Assembly: GCA_028279185.1 (NCBI GenBank)
Contig: JANQSS010000043.1
Coordinates: forward strand, 113,830-177,829
Source: Saprospiraceae bacterium
GTDB taxonomy: Bacteria; Bacteroidota; Bacteroidia; Chitinophagales; Saprospiraceae
Direction: 5' to 3'
DNA: 64,000 nt
Shown here: piece after piece, positions 1 through 8,967 of the stretch
How the letters are laid out: each line of letters opens with the position of its first letter
Position numbering within the stretch: position 1 is the first letter of the stretch
Position numbers and translations under genes: made by a program
Notes under the pieces: generated by a model
What the model was told of the DNA's origin: nothing
Databases searched by the model: none
Seen by the model: the letters and a program-made list of their open reading frames with translations, nothing else

Positions 1-2
1 CA

Positions 3-323
3 AGTAGGCAAGGGGCACAAATAAAATGTTGTGTTGTTCAAAGAGGGGAAATCGCACTTTTTTGTCTTTTATATGCTATAGCAGATAATCGAATGTATTA
101 TTTGCTTCCGCTACAACTTTCTGAAGAGGCACGAAACTACGGCGCAGCAACATTTGCAGTAGTTGAATTATTAAGATTGTACTCGAGTTCTATTGACATT
201 TTCGATTTTGAAGGGTCAGCGATTGAAGGTGTTCGAAGATTTTATGAAAGCTTTGCCGCCCGAAATGAACCATATCACCATTTACGTAAAACATTTTTTC
301 ATTTTATGAAACATATGCGTTAA
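3..323 (+). CDS. FemAB-like GNAT-fold acyltransferase, C-terminal fragment (5' end outside window)
   Basis: The reading frame is open from the first bases of the window (first full codon at 3) through to the stop at 321-323, so the gene begins upstream and only about 106 C-terminal residues are present. The stretch with FDFEGSAIEGVRRFYESF followed by an N-E-P-Y segment resembles the end of GNAT-fold, FemAB-like proteins common in Bacteroidota, where a D-F-E-G-S motif sits in the acceptor region. Substrate unknown. The ATG at 93 is internal and is probably not the real start. Confidence 0.6.
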   Translation, partial: SRQGAQIKCCVVQRGEIALFCLLYAIADNRMYYLLPLQLSEEARNYGAATFAVVELLRLYSSSIDIFDFEGSAIEGVRRFYESFAARNEPYHHLRKTFFHFMKHMR

Positions 324-448
324 TATCTGCTCCAACACACCTTATTGTGTTTTTTACAATAAGTTTGTTAATCAACGGTTCAATAGTTTTTTAGATTTAT
401 ACGGCTGAATTAAACTTGTAACTTAATGCTAAGAGCAGCCTATTTTCC

Positions 449-456
449 TACCTTTG
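449..456 (+). promoter_or_regulatory. Candidate Bacteroidota -7 element upstream of pckA
   Basis: TACCTTTG matches the Bacteroidota TAnnTTTG element exactly. It lies 20 bases before the ATG at 477 and downstream of the alternative ATG at 426, so it argues that translation starts at 477. No clear TTG box sits 19-20 bases upstream. Confidence 0.5.
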
Positions 457-476
457 CACCCTCAAAATTTGCATCA

Positions 477-2084
477 ATGAAAGAAGTAGGCATTCACAAC
501 CCATCAGCAGATCTAACCTCAATTGGTATTCACACAGTGGGAAATGTATACTGGAATTTGACCCCTGAAAGTTTAGTTGAACATACCATTCAAAAAGGAA
601 TGGGAGTATTATCAGATCTCGGTGCTATTTGTGTTCAGACCGGGGAGTTTACCGGGCGTTCACCCAAAGATCGATTCATTGTACGTGACGCTATAACTGA
701 AGATGCTGTTGACTGGAATGGCATTAATATTGGATTTGATTCAGATAAATTTGATGCACTCTATGATAAGGTGGCCAAATACCTCAACGAACATGATATT
801 TATGTACGTGACGCATATGCATGCGCGGACGATAAGTATCGGTTAAATTTGCGTTTAATATCGGAATATCCTTGGAGCAATCAATTTGCAAATAATATGT
901 TTTTGCGTCCAACTCGGGAAGAAATAATGACATTCAATCCCGAATGGCGAATTTTATGTGCTCCCGGATTTAAAGCAAACCCTGATATTGATGGTACGCG
1001 ACAACACAATTTTGCCATTCTCAATTTTTCAAGAAAAGCGATAATTATTGGTGGAACAGCCTATACCGGTGAAATAAAAAAAGGAATATTTTCAGCATTG
1101 AATTTTATTCTACCCCACCTATACAATGTATTGAGTATGCACTGTTCGGCCAATGTAGGGCAAGCGGGAGATGCCGCCGTATTTTTTGGTCTATCTGGAA
1201 CGGGAAAAACAACACTTTCTGCCGATCCAAACCGAAAATTAATTGGTGACGATGAACACGGTTGGTCCGAAAGCGGAATATTTAATTTCGAAGGAGGTTG
1301 TTATGCAAAAACAATTGATTTAACACCTGAAAAAGAGCCCGATATTTATGCGGCTATAAAACATGGGGCTATATTAGAGAATATTACATTCCATGAGGGA
1401 ACAAGAAAAGTGAATTTTGAAGATGATTCGATCACGCAAAATACACGAGTATCTTACCCTATTTATCATATAGAAAACATGATGCCCGGTTCTACGGGTG
1501 GGCACCCTGAAAATATCTTTTTCCTGACAGCAGACGCCTTTGGAGTATTACCTCCAATATCGCGGCTTACACCTGGACAGGCCATGTATCATTTCATATC
1601 TGGATATACGGCTAAAGTTGCCGGAACGGAAGAAGGGGTCACCGAGCCTCAAACGACTTTCTCGGCCTGTTTTGGAGCTCCTTTTTTACCCTTGCACCCA
1701 ACACAATACGCCGAGATGTTAGGGGAAAAAATGCAACAGCACAAAACACGTATTTGGTTAATTAATACGGGCTGGACAGGTGGTGTTTATGGCATTGGTT
1801 CACGGATTAAATTAAAATATACACGTGCTATGATTACCGCCGCTTTAAATGGTGAATTGGATGATGTGGCCTATGCAAAACATGAGATTTTTGGATTACA
1901 AATGCCTACATCTTGCCCCAACGTTCCATCGGATATTTTAGATCCAAAGAAAACCTGGACTGATAAAGCTGCCTACGATGAAAAGGCCAAACATTTGGCA
2001 CAAGCATTCAATGCCAATTTCAAAGCATTTGAAGACAAAGCAAGTGAAGAAATATTACGTGCGGCCCCAAACCAGGCTCCTTGA
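477..2084 (+). CDS. pckA: Phosphoenolpyruvate carboxykinase (ATP)
   Basis: Catalyses oxaloacetate + ATP to phosphoenolpyruvate + CO2 + ADP, the first committed step of gluconeogenesis, in the cytoplasm. The 535-residue product from ATG 477 has the normal length for the ATP-dependent family. It carries the kinase P-loop GLSGTGKTTLSAD at about residues 238-250, the upstream TGRSPKDRF substrate-binding motif, and the later GDDEHGW and NTGWTGG segments. An in-frame ATG at 426 would add 17 residues, but a TAnnTTTG promoter element lies inside that extension, so 477 is preferred. It is convergent with rodA and appears to be a single-gene transcription unit. Confidence 0.96.
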   Translation: MKEVGIHNPSADLTSIGIHTVGNVYWNLTPESLVEHTIQKGMGVLSDLGAICVQTGEFTGRSPKDRFIVRDAITEDAVDWNGINIGFDSDKFDALYDKVAKYLNEHDIYVRDAYACADDKYRLNLRLISEYPWSNQFANNMFLRPTREEIMTFNPEWRILCAPGFKANPDIDGTRQHNFAILNFSRKAIIIGGTAYTGEIKKGIFSALNFILPHLYNVLSMHCSANVGQAGDAAVFFGLSGTGKTTLSADPNRKLIGDDEHGWSESGIFNFEGGCYAKTIDLTPEKEPDIYAAIKHGAILENITFHEGTRKVNFEDDSITQNTRVSYPIYHIENMMPGSTGGHPENIFFLTADAFGVLPPISRLTPGQAMYHFISGYTAKVAGTEEGVTEPQTTFSACFGAPFLPLHPTQYAEMLGEKMQQHKTRIWLINTGWTGGVYGIGSRIKLKYTRAMITAALNGELDDVAYAKHEIFGLQMPTSCPNVPSDILDPKKTWTDKAAYDEKAKHLAQAFNANFKAFEDKASEEILRAAPNQAP

Positions 2085-2113
2085 ATGGCTAACGGTTGAT
2101 CATCACCACAAGG

Positions 2114-2146
2114 AGGTAATTAAGGCTTAAGGCGCATGTATTACCT
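2114..2146. terminator. Weak nested inverted repeat between convergent pckA and rodA
   Basis: AGGTAAT (2114-2120) is the reverse complement of ATTACCT (2140-2146), and an inner TTAAG-G-CTTAA repeat lies at 2120-2130. It sits exactly where the two convergent genes end. There is no T-run, so a role as a bidirectional terminator is only a guess. Confidence 0.25.
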
Positions 2147-3544
2147 ATCATCCATCTGTAGGCGCAGGTAAATCCCAACCATTAGTGAAAAGAAGATTAA
2201 ACTACTCCCTCCGTAGCTTAAAAAAGGAAGTGGGATGCCAATAATTGGTACTAGACCCATTGTCATACCAACATTGATAAAATAGTGAAAGAATAGTATA
2301 CCGCCGAGTACAAATCCGTAATTACGTATGAACGGTTTTCGACTTTGATCAGATTGAATAAAAATTCGGCCAATAAAAATGGCATATAAAATGAGTAGCG
2401 TAAAAATCCCCAAAAAACCTTGTTCCTCTCCTACTGTGCAAAAAATAAAATCTGTACTCTGTTCCGGTACGTAGTTCAATTTCGTCATACTACCTTGCCC
2501 AAACCCCTTGCCCATCAACCCTCCGCTTCCAATCGCTACTTTGGATTGAATGACATTATACAGCGATCCACGTGGATCGGCTTTGCCGGGCTGTAACCAG
2601 ACATTTATTCTTTCTTGTTGATGAGACTCTAAAAAATTATTTACTAAAAAATCAGTCGAATACGAAAATATTGTCCCCCCCATGATCAATGGAATAATGA
2701 TACCGGCTAATTTGAATTTCTTCTGAAGAAATACGTAGAGTGCAAGGGTTAAAAATACACCAAGGTTAACGGCAAGCGCCCACCAAGCTTTTCCATAGAA
2801 ATCGGATATGATGACACTCGATATTAGTGCCACAGTGAATATCACCAGATAAAGTATAGAAGAAAATTGAAGTTGATAAAACAAAAAAGAACTTCCTAGT
2901 AACAACAAAAGTGTTACAACTAGCAATGGCCCATATATAGTCGATAGAATAAATAGTCCTATCGCAGAAAATAATAATATAAAAAACCCATGCCAGAGGC
3001 CTAAGCGATAAAAAAGAATAAAAAATGAAAAGAAAACAAGTGTTGATCCGGCATCTGGTTGTAATAGAATGAGTGCCGCCGGCAGTAAAAAAAGTGCAAT
3101 ACCTGTTAACAACGCTCTACGGTCAGACACTTTAAAATTTGTACTCGCGGTAAATGATGCTACGGCAAGAGCAGTAGCTAATTTGGCAAATTCAGCAGGT
3201 TGGAAAGTAAAGCTACCGACACTAAACCAGGACTGTGCTCCTTTAATCTCTTTTCCAAATATGAGTACTGCCACCAATAGTATGATGGCAATAAAATAAA
3301 TAACGAATGAGAAGTTCCGCCAAAACACAAACGGTATCAACAAAGTAGAAGCCAATCCGACTAATGATATGATTATCCACAACAACTGTTTGCCGTGAAG
3401 CTCGCGTAATGAAGGCACCCAGCTCGAATCCTGGCTTGCAGAAGCGGAGAAAATCATTAACCAGCCAATGAATATCAACGCCAGATATATAGAGGTCGTT
3501 ATCCAATCAAAACTTTTACTGCGTTTTGAAACGATAAGCGTCAT
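2141..3544 (-). CDS. rodA: Rod shape-determining protein RodA (SEDS peptidoglycan glycosyltransferase)
   Basis: Polytopic inner-membrane SEDS protein that polymerises lipid II during lateral wall growth, normally together with PBP2. The 467-residue sequence consists mostly of hydrophobic helices. It keeps the family signatures QPAEFAKL near residue 115, LLQPDAGS, the VPEQSTDFIF stretch and, near the C-terminus, IGIPLPFLSYGGSS. It is longer than a typical RodA (about 370-420) because of extra hydrophobic segments in the middle, a form I associate with Bacteroidota. Its start overlaps the stop of the upstream SPOR-domain gene by 4 bases, so the two are probably translationally coupled. The usual mreBCD and mrdA neighbours are absent here. 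Confidence 0.95.
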   Translation of the reverse strand: MTLIVSKRSKSFDWITTSIYLALIFIGWLMIFSASASQDSSWVPSLRELHGKQLLWIIISLVGLASTLLIPFVFWRNFSFVIYFIAIILLVAVLIFGKEIKGAQSWFSVGSFTFQPAEFAKLATALAVASFTASTNFKVSDRRALLTGIALFLLPAALILLQPDAGSTLVFFSFFILFYRLGLWHGFFILLFSAIGLFILSTIYGPLLVVTLLLLLGSSFLFYQLQFSSILYLVIFTVALISSVIISDFYGKAWWALAVNLGVFLTLALYVFLQKKFKLAGIIIPLIMGGTIFSYSTDFLVNNFLESHQQERINVWLQPGKADPRGSLYNVIQSKVAIGSGGLMGKGFGQGSMTKLNYVPEQSTDFIFCTVGEEQGFLGIFTLLILYAIFIGRIFIQSDQSRKPFIRNYGFVLGGILFFHYFINVGMTMGLVPIIGIPLPFLSYGGSSLIFFSLMVGIYLRLQMDDR

Positions 3545-3954
3545 AGTTGAATGCGCCGATGAAATTTGATAATCTCGTCTCGTCGAAACGTATTTTTAAC
3601 CTCGAACGCACCCGGATACTTTTTGCGGATTTTCTCAAGCAAGGGCAAGGCGTCCACGCGAGACTCAAATGCACCAATAATAATTTTATAATGCGGATTA
3701 TCAAATTGCCATTCTAGATTTTCACTGTATTCAGGAAAACGATATCTAAAATCTCGTTTTAGCTCATCGATTTTTCGACGATCGCGATTCAATGCGACTA
3801 ATATTGACCAACCTTGTACCTCCTCTTCCAACGGAAATAATCGTGCATAGTCACTCAGTACGCGTTCTATGCCAACGGGCTCTTCCATTGTTACTTGCCC
3901 ATTCCCTCTTCCTGACACAAAAGCAATAACACATATGACGAACAAAATTCTCAT
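3541..3954 (-). CDS. SPOR-domain periplasmic protein
   Basis: 137 residues. An N-terminal hydrophobic signal segment (MRILFVICVIAFVSGRG) is followed by an SPOR-type fold: a Q-G-W-S-I-L-V strand, a helix with R-R-K-I-D-E-L, and a second half with Y-K-I-I-I-G-A-F-E-S-R-V-D-A. SPOR domains bind denuded peptidoglycan glycan strands. It is exported to the periplasm (inferred). The gene overlaps rodA by 4 bases, which fits a role in cell-wall synthesis. On the minus strand a near-match CTAAGGTA (3959-3966, reverse of TACCTTAG) lies just upstream and could be part of its promoter. Confidence 0.8.
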   Translation of the reverse strand: MRILFVICVIAFVSGRGNGQVTMEEPVGIERVLSDYARLFPLEEEVQGWSILVALNRDRRKIDELKRDFRYRFPEYSENLEWQFDNPHYKIIIGAFESRVDALPLLEKIRKKYPGAFEVKNTFRRDEIIKFHRRIQL

Positions 3955-4186
3955 GCCGCTAAGGTAATAACGTGAAACTGTAAGTTCCTATTGAATAGCA
4001 AACGATACTTCCATATTATGAGGAATCAGAGTTGTTCGTAATTGATGCGAACACGAAGCTTTTGAAGCTGGAGATCGTTGCTTGCATAACCAGTATTAGC
4101 ATACATTGTAGAGGGCTCGCCCTCAATTGATGTCAATTGGGGTTGTGGTTGTCGATTTTCTATGAATTGATTTAACAGCTCAATGC

Positions 4187-4216
4187 TTGCAGTTTGACAC
4201 AATTCCATTACCTTTG
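4187..4216 (+). promoter_or_regulatory. Bacteroidota housekeeping promoter for the ppiD-like gene
   Basis: TTG at 4187-4189, a 19-base spacer and TACCTTTG at 4209-4216: an exact match to the Bacteroidota TTG-N19-TAnnTTTG pattern. Transcription would begin near 4223, leaving a leader of about 85 bases before the ATG at 4308. Confidence 0.7.
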
Positions 4217-4307
4217 CCACACTTTTGCACAACGCTTTATATATTAAAATAATATTATATATATTTTGTTTGTGTTCAACTAAATAAGAATAAGACAAAA
4301 GAATAAT

Positions 4308-6407
4308 ATGGCATTAATATCCAAGATTCGAAATAATTCATGGCTGTTGATCATTGTGATTGGCTTTGCACTAGCGGCCTTCATCCTGATGGATATGGAC
4401 GCCTCAGGTGGTAGACGTGCTGCTGGTGATTTCACAATGGGTACGGTTAATGGCGAGGCTATCGATTACAAAAAATTTCAGAATGCCGAGCAAGCGCTGT
4501 ATTCAGGCGGTGGAAACACTTTCGCAAATCGAAACTATCTGTGGAACTACTTCGTCGAGAAGACACTCGTTGGCCAGTTTGCAGAAAAACTTGGTTTCGG
4601 GGTTAGCCGCGATGAGCTGATGGAATTGCAATTTGGCAACGATTTAAGCCCAATAATCACTCAGCGATTTTCAAATCAACAAACTGGACAAGTAGATCGA
4701 GCAACTTTGAACAACATGCGTCAACGTATCGAAGCCAATGACATAGATGCCAATCAACGCAACTATTGGGCCGTTCAAGAACAAGAAATTATCGCGAACC
4801 GAATCCAAAGCAAGATAAATGCCCTTGTTTCGAAAGGAATTTACACGCCGTCATGGATGGCAGAGATGAAGCATGGACATCAAAAGGCCACAGCGAATTT
4901 TGATTATGTAAAGATCCCATATTCTGTTGACAGTAGCTCAATAAATGTTACGGACGAAGACTTAGCTGCCTATTTGCAGGAAAACATTAATACGTATCGA
5001 CAGAAAGAAGAAACACGTGTGGCAGAGTATGTGACATTTGACATTAAACCAACGAAACAGGACTCTCTCGATATATACGAACGTCTGGTTACGCTGAAAA
5101 ATGGATTGAGCACTGCAGAAAACGATTCGTCATACGTGGTCAATAACAATGGCATATACAACTTGGCGTACTTCAAGGAAAATCAACTTACACCAGCATT
5201 GAAAGATACACTCCTTGACCTATCTGTTGGAACGGTGTATGGTCCATTCATTGAGAATGGCCAATATCAAGTTATAAAAGTGCTTGACAATAAAATCATT
5301 CCGGATTCAGTGGAATCGCGACATATTCTCAGGCCGGTAAAAACGCAACAAGAGTTTATTGAGGCTAACGCATTAATCGATTCGTTAAAGACGGAAATAG
5401 AGGCTGGGAATACGACTTTTGAAGCTGCTGCGGGTCGATTTGGAACAGACGGTACGCGCACAACTGGTGGTGACCTTGGATATAGTCCGGCGGGTAGAAT
5501 GGTTCAGCAATTCAACGATTTAATATTTTACAAAGCGGAGGTCAACGAATTGCATAAAGTCGCCACTCAATTTGGACTGCATTTAGTCGAAGTAACTGGT
5601 AAAAAATTCGAGACGAATGAGCGAGGTGTAAAATATGCCATGCTTTTTGAGAATATAATTCCAAGTCCAGAAACGCAAACTGCTGAAAATGATCGCATTT
5701 TTGATTTTATTAGTCAAAACCCTGGGTTAACGAGCTTGCGTGAGGCACTACCGTCTCTTGGAAAAGAACTACAAGTATCTCCCGCACTCAAACAAAATGA
5801 TTTTACATTTCCAGAAATTGGTCAAAGCGCCACTTCTCGTGAAATTATACGGTGGATGTTTTCTCCAGGCATAAAAGTTGGCGAAACCTCGGCCGATGTC
5901 TATATTTATAAAGACCCTCAATTATTTTATAACTCAAAATTAATTCTAGTTGGGTTATCAGAAATTAATGAAGGAGACCTGCCAAGTGTTGCGTCCGTCA
6001 GACGTCAAATTGAACCCATCGTTCTAAATATGAAAAAAGGGGAACGTATCGTATCACAGCTTAGTGGTCAAGATATGAATGCCGCCGCCGCTCAGTATGG
6101 TGTCAATATACAGGAAGCGAATAACATTGGACTTTCCTCTTCTTTTGTACCGGGGATGGGTAATGAACCTGAAATATTAGGTAAAACATTTACGCTACAG
6201 CCCGGTGAAACGTTGGGACCAATAGCGGGTAAAGATGGAGTATTTTACATCAAGATGAATGAGCAAATCGACGCCCCTGAAATAGCGGATATTTCTGCTT
6301 CAAGACGTATCTATTCTTCCTTGACGAAACAACAGGTTAACACCAAACTTTGGGAGGCTGTGCGTGAAGATTTAGACATCGAAGACAATCGATTTACATA
6401 TTATTAA
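4308..6407 (+). CDS. PpiD-like membrane-anchored peptidylprolyl isomerase / periplasmic foldase
   Basis: 699 residues. A short basic N-terminus is followed by a single transmembrane helix (about residues 12-30), a SurA_N/PpiD N-terminal chaperone region, and a parvulin rotamase domain at about 330-450 with ESRHILRPV and GGDLGYSPAGRMVQQF. A long C-terminal segment repeats the chaperone-like architecture. PpiD proteins help newly exported proteins leave the Sec channel and fold in the periplasm. It has its own promoter at 4187-4216 and a strong hairpin terminator at 6432-6468, so it is a single-gene unit. Confidence 0.93.
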   Translation: MALISKIRNNSWLLIIVIGFALAAFILMDMDASGGRRAAGDFTMGTVNGEAIDYKKFQNAEQALYSGGGNTFANRNYLWNYFVEKTLVGQFAEKLGFGVSRDELMELQFGNDLSPIITQRFSNQQTGQVDRATLNNMRQRIEANDIDANQRNYWAVQEQEIIANRIQSKINALVSKGIYTPSWMAEMKHGHQKATANFDYVKIPYSVDSSSINVTDEDLAAYLQENINTYRQKEETRVAEYVTFDIKPTKQDSLDIYERLVTLKNGLSTAENDSSYVVNNNGIYNLAYFKENQLTPALKDTLLDLSVGTVYGPFIENGQYQVIKVLDNKIIPDSVESRHILRPVKTQQEFIEANALIDSLKTEIEAGNTTFEAAAGRFGTDGTRTTGGDLGYSPAGRMVQQFNDLIFYKAEVNELHKVATQFGLHLVEVTGKKFETNERGVKYAMLFENIIPSPETQTAENDRIFDFISQNPGLTSLREALPSLGKELQVSPALKQNDFTFPEIGQSATSREIIRWMFSPGIKVGETSADVYIYKDPQLFYNSKLILVGLSEINEGDLPSVASVRRQIEPIVLNMKKGERIVSQLSGQDMNAAAAQYGVNIQEANNIGLSSSFVPGMGNEPEILGKTFTLQPGETLGPIAGKDGVFYIKMNEQIDAPEIADISASRRIYSSLTKQQVNTKLWEAVREDLDIEDNRFTYY

Positions 6408-6431
6408 TCTAGTTGATAAAATTTTAAATTG

Positions 6432-6468
6432 AAAAGCCTCGATCAATTTACTAGATCGAGGCTTTTTT
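6432..6468 (+). terminator. Rho-independent terminator after the ppiD-like gene
   Basis: A 13-bp perfect stem, AAAAGCCTCGATC (6432-6444) with GATCGAGGCTTTT (6454-6466), has a 9-base loop and a T-run. Because the stem starts with AAAA it can also act on the minus strand, ending the operon that finishes at 6498. Confidence 0.9.
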
Positions 6469-6497
6469 ATTATTCAGGAAGCACTGAAAATTGAAAC

Positions 6498-6977
6498 TCA
6501 CTTCGGCTCAAAGTGCTTACAAAAAAATAGATCATCCAATTCGTTATGAACATAGTCCGCAGGCAGTGATTTGCACTCGATCTGCCTAAATCCTTTTTTT
6601 ACATAGAATCGCTGCGCAGCCTGAAATTGATTCATCGTTCCCAAGTATAATGTATTAATTTTTTCCCTTCTGCACCACTCAAAGGCGCTATTAATCAAAG
6701 CACCAGAAACGTCCTTGTCCCGGCCTCTATATGCCTTATGTACAAACATCCTTTTTAAAATTGCCGCTTGATTCTGTAGCCGAATAGTGGCAATTGTGCC
6801 AACCACTTCTTCATGCATCATAGCTATCCAGTATTTATCGAAAACAGCCCTTTGCCTCTTTCGCGACTTAGAAAAAATGGACATTGAAAATTCACTCGCA
6901 ATTTTCTCTATTAATTTGTAAACTGCTTCTTCATATACCTCCCGATACGGAATGATCCGAATTTTGTCACCGGTCAT
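6498..6977 (-). CDS. GNAT family N-acetyltransferase
   Basis: 159 residues with GNAT topology. The acetyl-CoA binding region is seen as LKRMFVHKAYRGRDKDVSGA (the R-x-x-x-D/G-x-G/A type loop, about residues 91-110) and a final strand and helix with LYLGTMNQFQAAQRFYVKKG. The acceptor molecule cannot be predicted. It is the last gene of a minus-strand run, starting 3 bases after the methyltransferase stop and ending before the shared hairpin at 6432-6468. Confidence 0.85.
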   Translation of the reverse strand: MTGDKIRIIPYREVYEEAVYKLIEKIASEFSMSIFSKSRKRQRAVFDKYWIAMMHEEVVGTIATIRLQNQAAILKRMFVHKAYRGRDKDVSGALINSAFEWCRREKINTLYLGTMNQFQAAQRFYVKKGFRQIECKSLPADYVHNELDDLFFCKHFEPK

Positions 6978-6980
6978 ATT

Positions 6981-7742
6981 TTAATTGCTCTGCTTTTTTG
7001 CAACCCAAAACCTACAATTACTTGAAAATTTATGAACCATCGGTTCTTCCTTGAATTTTTCATCCCTATAAAATGTTTCAACAATTTCGAATTTATAATC
7101 GAATAACCACCTGCGAATTTCTTCTTGGCTTGGTATATGAATATACATATTTCCCGCTTCATTTTTAGACGCGGTAATCAAGTCTCCGAATTGATGCAGC
7201 GATGGGTTTTGCTCCCCATTCAACCATTTTAATTTCTCCTGCTTCCAAAAAGGTATAAACCGTCTTTCGCCATCGCGATCGTACGTTGTAAAAACGAAAA
7301 GACCGTTACTTGTGAGTACTCTTCTAATTTCTAAAATTGCCTTATTTCTGTTTTCCTGACCTGGTATGGTCATTAAACCATTGAATGAAAATAAAACCAC
7401 ATCAGCGGAACTATCTCCCCGCATTAGCTTTGTTGCATCGCCAACAGAAAATTTAATGTTCGACTTGTATTTCGTGTTTAATTTAATAGCTTCAGCAATC
7501 ATCTTTGGAGCAATATCCACTCCTTCAATGTGTTTGTAACCATTGTTATAAAGTGAAAATGTTGTGCGACCTGTCCCACAACCCAGATCCAAAATTCGAT
7601 CACCAGGCTCGACGTATGTGTTGAAAACATACTGTTCGGATTTCCAAAGGCCAATTGTTCTTGTCAGCCAACTATAATTAGCGACGCTGCTTTCATATTG
7701 TTTGATGACAAACTCGGCAGTTATCTTTTCTTCGTCTTGCAT
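6981..7742 (-). CDS. Class I SAM-dependent methyltransferase
   Basis: 253 residues with a Rossmann-type methyltransferase core: motif I VEPGDRILDLGCGTGRTT (about residues 41-58), an acidic residue at the end of strand 2 (EGVDIAPKMI), and motif IV around SADVVLFSFNGLM. The methyl acceptor is unknown. The start shares one base with the upstream DUF3500 gene's stop (TAATG type overlap), so the two are coupled in one operon. Confidence 0.88.
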   Translation of the reverse strand: MQDEEKITAEFVIKQYESSVANYSWLTRTIGLWKSEQYVFNTYVEPGDRILDLGCGTGRTTFSLYNNGYKHIEGVDIAPKMIAEAIKLNTKYKSNIKFSVGDATKLMRGDSSADVVLFSFNGLMTIPGQENRNKAILEIRRVLTSNGLFVFTTYDRDGERRFIPFWKQEKLKWLNGEQNPSLHQFGDLITASKNEAGNMYIHIPSQEEIRRWLFDYKFEIVETFYRDEKFKEEPMVHKFSSNCRFWVAKKQSN

Positions 7743-8962
7743 TAATGATGTGCTTCCAAGTGCTGCCGGAGTAGGTCCTTTCCGTAGTCATTTCCATTTG
7801 GCGTTCGAACAACTGTATGAATATGATTTCGTGTAGGCTCTCGGTCGTGTCCCGGCCCGGCAATAATGCCTTGGTGGTCAAATTCGATTAAAATTACGGG
7901 ACTTTGGATTCGATAATAAAAAACAGCATCGTCTGATGTTTTTCCTATCCATGTAAAATACGTCTCATCAATATGACCTAATACCTCTTTCATTTTAATT
8001 TGTGCATGACCAGCTGACATGTTCGAAACATACTGTTCAATAAGATTGATTAAGGCTTTTCTGTTTTTAGCATTAAGCTCAGCTGCATTTATCCCTGAGT
8101 AATCGATAGATTCATTATCCTTAAACGCCTCAGTTTGATTATGAACATCTTTCTTGACAGTTGATATAATTGCCTTATTCCTCTGGGCAGTAGGTAACCC
8201 TTGAATAAGTTTTAATCCAAGGTTCTGTTCATCTTGAAAAAGCGTATTGCCTTTATACTTTCCTGTCGTAGTAACGGTTGGTTCTGCGCCCATAAAAGTA
8301 GGCGTCATAACTACTTGGTCTCCAATAATAAAATAGTTAATAACTAGATGGTGACCATCAATTTGCCAACCCCAAGGTTCGGTGTACGATGGCTGGCCCA
8401 TGACCGTGAAAAAATATAATTCTTCGTCATAAATAATGTTGCCCTTATTCAGCTCGTTAAGCGTTTGGTCCGTTTTCATAATATTCCTGGAAAGCGTCAA
8501 TCCTTTTGCACTTAATGATTTTTCCATAAGCGCGAATGCTAATGCTTTCTGTTCCGAATTCATTTCTTTCAACGAAATTCCTGCGCGTCGAAATATGCCA
8601 TGATCAACATTTGACCATTTTTGCCATTCTTGGTCTTGGACGTTATGAAGTGTTTTCTTTTTTTGATCCGGGGTAAGGGCTTCAACAAATTTAATACCTG
8701 CTTCTACGATAGGTTTAGTAGTCACTCCTGTTGACCTGATTGTAAAAAGGCTATCCATTTTTCCTGCTGAAGTTACGATACCAACAAAAGGTTCTTGTAA
8801 TGCTCTTTCTTGCATCCTCATCATAAAACTGTTGTCATCAACAACAGGAAATGCCATGTCAGAAGGCTCAACGCTTTTTTGAAGTGTCTGTTTATTTTGA
8901 CAAGAATAAAAGATAAATATTCCCAGATATAAAAAAAATACTATGCCTTTATTCATTTTCAT
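7742..8962 (-). CDS. DUF3500 lipoprotein
   Basis: About 406 residues, starting from either of two adjacent Met codons (MMKMNK; the second is used here). A lipoprotein signal with lipobox IFYSC is followed by a DUF3500-type body: PWGWQIDGHHLVINY, the later TPTFMGAEP, and near the end TYFTWIG and a His-rich HIHTVVRTPNGNDYG. Function of the family is not established. Probable outer-membrane or periplasmic lipoprotein. It follows the hydrolase gene with a gap of a few bases and overlaps the methyltransferase gene, so it is in the middle of a four-gene operon. Confidence 0.85.
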   Translation of the reverse strand: MKMNKGIVFFLYLGIFIFYSCQNKQTLQKSVEPSDMAFPVVDDNSFMMRMQERALQEPFVGIVTSAGKMDSLFTIRSTGVTTKPIVEAGIKFVEALTPDQKKKTLHNVQDQEWQKWSNVDHGIFRRAGISLKEMNSEQKALAFALMEKSLSAKGLTLSRNIMKTDQTLNELNKGNIIYDEELYFFTVMGQPSYTEPWGWQIDGHHLVINYFIIGDQVVMTPTFMGAEPTVTTTGKYKGNTLFQDEQNLGLKLIQGLPTAQRNKAIISTVKKDVHNQTEAFKDNESIDYSGINAAELNAKNRKALINLIEQYVSNMSAGHAQIKMKEVLGHIDETYFTWIGKTSDDAVFYYRIQSPVILIEFDHQGIIAGPGHDREPTRNHIHTVVRTPNGNDYGKDLLRQHLEAHH

Positions 8963-8967
8963 CATTA

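Noticed and set aside
4026..4298. Minus-strand ORF of 90 codons (or 60 from an internal ATG at 4208) upstream of the ppiD-like gene
   Set aside because: No recognised family, and it runs over the plus-strand promoter at 4187-4216; the sequence is better explained as regulatory region. A small gene cannot be fully excluded.
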